Assembly: GCA_022496805.1 (NCBI GenBank)
Contig: CM040103.1
Span: 12,914,001-12,978,000, forward strand
Reading direction: 5' to 3'
DNA from: Pohlia nutans
Taxonomy: Eukaryota > Streptophyta > Bryopsida > Bryales > Mniaceae
DNA: 64,000 nt
Shown here: piece by piece, positions 59,150 through 64,000 of the stretch
Position numbering within the stretch: the stretch's first letter is position 1
How the letters are laid out: every line of letters begins with the position of its first letter
The notes under the pieces: model-generated
Seen by the model: only the letters and a program-made list of their open reading frames with translations
The model's database searches: none
What the model was told of the DNA's origin: nothing
Translations under genes and position numbers: made by a program

Positions 59150-59605
59150 TTAAGAACACAAAGCACATATAACCCCCGACACACTATCTTGTTGTGGAAA
59201 TTTGTTAACAAAACAAATGAAAAATGTGCAAAATGTGCAAAAGCATAATGAAACTAATGATGAAACAACCTGTAGAAAGGCAGAATAATGAACGTCCCAC
59301 AATCCCCTATCAATTGATAAAAAGAATGAGGAGTGGACCTCATATGTCATTTGTAGCCACCAGCTAGACAGATGAGCAAGTTCTTCCCTAACGCCAGGCT
59401 CACCAAGAGCAAAAACCAATGTGCAGCGGACGAGGGGCGTCTGTAACAAGTGATACATTTCAGTTGATGTGTTTAAAAGATGTCGTTTCATGATTTTTCC
59501 ATTAGAAAAATTTATTAACATCTGTCCCTTCTTCACACTCCCCAACACATCCACCATGGGAAAAATAGAATATCCATCCCTCTTTAGAAAGTGAATTATT
59601 CCCAT
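59150..59605 (-). CDS. Unassigned 151-codon open frame
   Basis: It starts MGIIHFLKRDGYSIFPMVDV and has a protein-like central part (CTLVFALGEPGVREELAHLS, then WWLQMTYEVHSSFFL) and a hydrophobic Cys/Phe-rich end. I do not recognise it. It may be a decayed exon or element fragment that happens to be open. Confidence 0.25.
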   Translation of the reverse strand: MGIIHFLKRDGYSIFPMVDVLGSVKKGQMLINFSNGKIMKRHLLNTSTEMYHLLQTPLVRCTLVFALGEPGVREELAHLSSWWLQMTYEVHSSFFLSIDRGLWDVHYSAFLQVVSSLVSLCFCTFCTFFICFVNKFPQQDSVSGVICALCS

Positions 59606-60052
59606 TTTAGGTGAAAAAGGATAATCAAAGGCTGTTGAGAATTTATGTGTGGATGCGTGTCGAGATTAAAGCATTCTCTCCATGAGGGCACCGATGGCAA
59701 ATGAAGTGAAAATCAGCACATCATTGGAAAAACACTACAAATTGAAATGGCAAAAAAAATAACGGGAGATTAGAAGCTGACACAGATATTGAAATGCTTG
59801 TGGCGACGACAAAATTGTCGAATTGTATAGGAAGTTCTACAATGAAGCTCCAGGGTATTCACCGGAAATGCTAGTAACTGCTGCCTCCAGCTAAATTTGC
59901 AGCCGCTGACTAGCTAGTCTCCTTGAACAATAAATTCTACTCTATCCCTTACAACCCGGTCTGCGGAATTCTTACACACAAGAAAACAAAATAAAATTCA
60001 CCTAATCTAAGCAACAAAGCCAAGAGGGCGTCCTCAATACAATCGGTGCTGC
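59606..60052 (-). other. 3' flank of cpRNP copy 3
   Basis: Probable 3' untranslated region of the minus-strand gene. It contains the partial conserved block GGGATAGAGTAGAAT (gene strand) near 59935-59949, together with an ACCGGGTTG motif. Confidence 0.4.
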
Positions 60053-60925
60053 TCAAAACTGCCTTCGCTCCGGCTTCTCGCCGGCCAGGTTTACTCTCAA
60101 TTGTCGTCCCTCAAAATCAGCTCCATCGAGGTTCTCGATTGCTGTACCAACATCATTTGCGCTTTCCAGAGTCACGAATCCAAATCCGCGCGACTTACCA
60201 GTGTCTCTGTCATACACAACCTTGGCTTCCACCACCTTTCCGTAGTCGGAAAAGAGTTGGTGAAGAGCGGCTTCGTCGCAGCCCCATGTCAAGTTGCCCA
60301 CGAACAGCTTGTTCGGGTCATCAGGCCTGCGGGAACCCCCGGCAGGTCTCCTCTCCGACCTATCAAACGACCTCTCCGGCCTCGCGCCCCTCTCGAAACG
60401 AGGCTTGTCCTGCGGGTAGTTCACTCTCAACGCCCTTCCTCCCATATCAGTTCCGTCCAAAGCGTTAATGACCGCCTGCGCGTCCTCGTTGCTCTCCATC
60501 GTCACAAACGCAAACCCCCGGCTCCGCCCGGACTCCTGGTCGTAAATCACCTCCACTTCCTCCACGGTTCCAAAGTCCTGGCAAATCTCAGCCAGTTGCG
60601 CGCTGTCGCACGACCACGGCAAGTTGCCGACGTACAGCTTCGAGCCTACTTGCACAGCCGGAGCGGGAGCGTCGTCTTCCTTCGTCTCCGCTTCACCGAA
60701 CGTGAACTCAGAGACCTCCGCAGCTCTGGCAACAATCGAAGCGTTCATGGAATTCCTCTTCGACAACGAGAGCTCCGAGAACAAGGTGCAAGACAACGAC
60801 CCGGCTACGGGCGCGGCCATGCTCAACGCACCACCATTTCGGCTCAGATTGCTCTCGGCGCGGGCCGACACGGCACCGGCGAACCGAGTGCTGGCCACGG
60901 CCATGGTCATGCTTGCGGCCGCCAT
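60053..60925 (-). CDS. Chloroplast RNA-binding protein with two RRMs (cpRNP), copy 3
   Basis: A single 290-aa exon. The start MAAASMTMAVASTRF matches copy 2; the longer frame to 60955 lacks a supporting ATG. A Ser/Arg-rich leader (1-66) is followed by the acidic linker VSEFTFGEAETKEDD, nearly the same as copy 1, so copies 1 and 3 are the closest pair. RRM1 is at about 96-172 (LYVGNL; RGFAFVTM), then a basic spacer (ARPERSFDRSERRPAGGSRR), then RRM2 from about 206 (LFVGNL; RGFGFVTL). The role is as for the other copies. A possible leader-intron acceptor, GTTGTTGCAG, lies 15 nt upstream of the ATG. Confidence 0.93.
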   Translation of the reverse strand: MAAASMTMAVASTRFAGAVSARAESNLSRNGGALSMAAPVAGSLSCTLFSELSLSKRNSMNASIVARAAEVSEFTFGEAETKEDDAPAPAVQVGSKLYVGNLPWSCDSAQLAEICQDFGTVEEVEVIYDQESGRSRGFAFVTMESNEDAQAVINALDGTDMGGRALRVNYPQDKPRFERGARPERSFDRSERRPAGGSRRPDDPNKLFVGNLTWGCDEAALHQLFSDYGKVVEAKVVYDRDTGKSRGFGFVTLESANDVGTAIENLDGADFEGRQLRVNLAGEKPERRQF

Positions 60926-61411
60926 TGCTTCGACTAATTCTGCAACAACAAACACGAGCTACAAGCAAAATGGCGCAAGAAAAAAAAAACCCAAAACCCT
61001 GCAAATGCAAACAATGCGACTGCCTCCTCCGTTCTCTTGTTATGTAGCTCCTCACGGGTCTGGATAAGGTGCGGCCATGGTTTTCATTCCCTCCGCTGCC
61101 CGTCATCCTGGCTCCCCCCTGCCCACAGCTTCTTGTCTGCCCGCTCTCACCCTATCTCGACGAAATCAGTTGATATCCCTTTTAGGGTTCGGGCGGCCAA
61201 CTGAAATTCCGTCTCGCAAAGAATCCCACATACCTCGGTTGCGATTCATACCCGGATCTTGATTCATACCCGGTCGGGACGATCGGAACTCTCGTCATTT
61301 CGTTAGTTTGTTTTCGTTCGTCTGCTTCTTCCTTCCTTTTGCGTTCTGCGAGCTTCTTTGATTTCGTGCTGCTCATCAGTCGATTGCTTAATTTCGAGTC
61401 AGCTGCGGAAG
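60926..61411. promoter_or_regulatory. Divergent promoter region and non-coding exon
   Basis: The region lies between the minus-strand cpRNP copy 3 and the plus-strand gene that follows. It carries GGGTTTTGGG on the cpRNP strand and a GATTCATACCCGG direct repeat at about 61244-61272. A probable non-coding first exon of the right-hand gene ends at 61411 (GCGGAAG then donor GTACGAG). Confidence 0.5.
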
Positions 61412-62361
61412 GTACGAGCATTTCATACTTTCGATTTTTTTAAAGGAACGAGGATGTGTTTGTTCTTTTTGTTTTTTTTGGTCCTTTCTTTCGATGGCGA
61501 ACTTGGTGACGAATGAATTTTTAGTTGCGATGTAGCGTAGATATCACAACGTTGTTGTCGTAGTCGTTTATGATGGAAGCGTAGAGGAGGATAATTGCGT
61601 TGCTGATGTGAATGCGGTGTATTCTTCCGGGGACGAGAATTGTGTGTTTCTTCGAGAGAAAATATGAGCGTGTATAATTATCGTTTAAGTGTGTTTTGGT
61701 TGAAGTGTGTCTCGGTTATGGTGCTTGAGTACCGAAGATTCGTGTGATAACAGAGCGTTTGTTTTATCTTTTGGTCAGTGCATTGGAGATTAGTTGATCG
61801 GGATCGCTGTTTTGAAAACCTCGTTCCTGGAGGATTTGATTTGCTTCTTTCCAAGTTTGAGCTTCTGCGTCTTTCAAATGTTTGAGTACGCAGATTAGAA
61901 GAAGTTTAATTTTTGGTCTCTTTGTTTTATGCACCGTTTTTTGGATGTATCTTGGCATTGCTGGTACTGATGCGAGCTTAATATTCCATTTCTTAATTGA
62001 TCAGCATGTTTTCATATCAACAATAAGTACGCTCAACGTTGTATGAGTTTACTCTCTTATTACTGATGAGTTTTAAATATGGCTCAATTTAGTTACGTAA
62101 GGAAGTGGCTCCTAATTTTAAGGTGTAATTAACGAATTGAGGTTTCTGTTATCGGGACGAGAAAAGTGCATAGGAAGGATGCAATTCTTTTGAGTCGAAG
62201 ACAAGCTTTTAATGAGTTGTACTCCCTTTTTCATAGTTCCTGTGTGACAGAACAATTTTACTATTAGAATCAAGGTTTTAGGGTTTTCTGGTTTTTTGTT
62301 TTGTCCGCTTCAGGAAGTTTTGCTTAACTTGTTAGAATGTTTTGTGTACACCTGCATGTAG
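61412..62361 (+). other. Probable leader intron of the right-edge gene
   Basis: Donor GTACGA at 61412 and acceptor CTGCATGTAG ending at 62361 bracket 950 bp of non-coding DNA. The last 150 bp (from 62212) are the left part of the stretch copied at 28198. Confidence 0.55.
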
Positions 62362-62363
62362 CT

Positions 62364-64000
62364 ATGGCTGGACTAGAGGATGAAGCGGCTGCGGATGATG
62401 CCAACGACTTGAAGCTCCTTCACTCTTTGCTGGGAGGCTTGCTTAGCGCTGTCGTTACTGCTATTGCTGATGCTGTTGATGTATCAACCGTGCTGAGATC
62501 CTTGTACCCGCTTGCGTCGCTTTTCTTCTCTGTCCCTGTGAATTCCATATCGGGTAATATGTGCTCAGCTTTTTTGCTTACAATTATTTTGAAAGTATAC
62601 GGAGGTTTCATGTTCCTAAATGTTGAAAGCTTCTCAATTTTGCATTTATCTGGCTTTCGTACCATATCTTCTCGTCAATTTCTAGTGGCTTATGCTGTAT
62701 ATTGCTGGATTATTTTTCCAAGCCTCCTATGTCGATTCCTTCCAGGCTCAGCCGGTTGTGTACTTCAAATGAGGTACTTTGTTATTTGGAGTTTAAGCTT
62801 CACTTAGTAATCTTACGCATTAATCGCAATGCAGCTGTTACTAAGGAGGATGATAAAGCACAGTCCGAGTTGATCGCTATTGAGAAGGTGGTGATTACGA
62901 CCCATTCCGTTAAACCATTTTTCATAGGTCACCTGTAGTTCACCTAGGAGATTTCTCCAAATAGACGTATGGTTTGTGTAACGGTACCAACTTAAATTTT
63001 GATACACATACTCGGATGTTGATGACAGCTAGCGGAAGCTTGCAGGAGCAAAGTACAAGAGGAGAATGGTGGAAAAGATGTCTATCAAACATTAAGACAT
63101 GCCCTCTATGACAGCTCGCATTTTCCTACATTGACGACACTACTCTTACATCGTGCGTGATTAATCCCGCCCTCTCAAATTGTCTTACTAGTATTGCCAT
63201 ACTCTGTCTTCGTCGTGGCAGAGGGAAAGCAATATTTGGGGAATTAAAAATATTTAAGAGTTTTCTCAGAGACTTCCTGTGTCCATTTTATTCTTCATTT
63301 TGAAGGCTGAACTGTCAAAATATGGTGTTTGATTTAAGCGCATTCATGTTTTCTTTTCGTAGTGTCTGGACTGTAATCATAGCGAAGCGTAAACCTTGAA
63401 TCTGGACTTCATGTGTGCTTCACATGTGTCTGATAAACTTTTACTTCACTATTCTGAGTTCTGAGACTTGGACCATGGAATCATGTTTCGTTGTGCTTGT
63501 AGAGGTTGCTGCTGACTGGCTCGCATGCTTCCCATCCTGGGGGGCAAGATGGCTTTTTGACGAGTTCTTCAGACAAGCCCCTCCAATGGAAACACTGCTC
63601 AATTTAGTCCCCTTTCTTGGCCCAGACCATAGAATTGAGGAAAAGTCTGATATTGGTTTAGACAGCAGGACTGCAGTGAGTGCTCAAGCTAAAAGGTCTT
63701 CTATTTCCAAGTCATTCCTCATCGATTTATGTATGCTTTTGGCTGTTCCTCTGTAAGATGTTATGTTTTAAATCAAGAAAGTTAAGAGTAATTATGCGGC
63801 GGTAGCACAGCATTCTCAGGGTTGTACAGGCTCTCTTGTCTTTTTCTTGTAGGTAGTACCTCAAGCTTTCGAGACAATTTGGTTGGTGAAGGATGGCTAA
63901 GAAACACAATCACCGCACCTATCGACCTGAATGTCTGGCTGTCAGATTTCACAGGTTGCAAATGTTCTAATCAGTTCAAGCTTGTGTGAGGCAGGCTGTT
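62364..64000 (+). CDS. Gene of unknown function, partial at the right edge
   Basis: The first coding exon starts at ATG 62364 (MAGLEDEAAADDANDLKLLH, then the hydrophobic LLGGLLSAVVTAIADAVDV and LYPLASLFFSVPV) and probably ends at 62553 before GTAATA. Later open, splice-flanked pieces are about 62835-62887 (VTKEDDKAQSELIAIEK) and about 63505-63695 (VAADWLACFPSWGARWLFDE, FFRQAPPMETLLNLVPFLG). I could not join them in one phase without gaps, so the exon model is incomplete. The hydrophobic N-terminal segment may be a membrane or amphipathic helix. I do not recognise the family. Its start region is the donor of the fragment at 28198-28413. Confidence 0.55.

Noticed and set aside
60101..60937. Plus-strand 278-codon frame opposite cpRNP copy 3
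   Set aside because: It is an antisense shadow of a GC-rich RRM gene, and the opposite strand carries clear RNP1/RNP2 motifs. The same holds for the antisense frames at 50926-51884 and 56731-57259.
1..64000. tRNA or rRNA genes
   Set aside because: Scanning for B-box-like GGTTCRANNC with a matching A-box and acceptor stem gave nothing convincing on either strand.

Overview
This is a nuclear stretch of a plant genome. Its genes encode plant-specific proteins: a P-class pentatricopeptide-repeat protein with a plastid-type leader, three chloroplast RNA-binding proteins with paired RRMs, a ubiquitin-like plus LRR protein, an F-box protein and a Myb protein. Most genes have many GT-AG introns. The intergenic DNA is AT-rich and packed with miniature inverted-repeat elements (MITEs). 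I cannot fix the species; a non-seed land plant is a guess.

Layout. 1-9.8 kb is almost wholly stacked small transposable elements. 9.85-11.4 kb holds an F-box gene broken by a 359-bp foldback MITE. 13.1-18.7 kb (minus) is a six-exon PPR gene whose first intron is a tandem array. 18.9-22.5 kb is MITE-rich. 22.6-26.4 kb (minus) is a ten-exon Ubl-LRR gene that I could reconstruct completely. 26.6-35 kb is repeats, including an element carrying a copied piece of another gene in this window. 36.2-43.6 kb (plus) is a gene of about fourteen coding exons for an HNH-like plus Myb/SANT plus coiled-coil protein. 44-50.7 kb is repeats. 50.8-61 kb holds three intronless chloroplast RNP genes (minus, plus, minus) separated by repeats. 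A further gene of unknown product starts at 62.36 kb and runs off the right edge.

The main repeat theme is a family of roughly 220-1000 bp elements flanked by TTAA, with ends of the type CCCYTAAA...TTTAGGGG and subterminal palindromes. That is the signature of piggyBac-type MITEs, which are not a usual component of plant genomes. One of them (28091-28538) carries a 216-bp copy of the intron/first-coding-exon junction of the gene at 62.36 kb: a Pack-MITE-like capture with donor and recipient in the same window.

Functionally, four of the genes (PPR and three cpRNPs) point to plastid RNA metabolism. Nothing suggests an operon-like arrangement; each gene appears to be an independent unit. I saw no tRNA, rRNA, CRISPR array or bacterial-type system.
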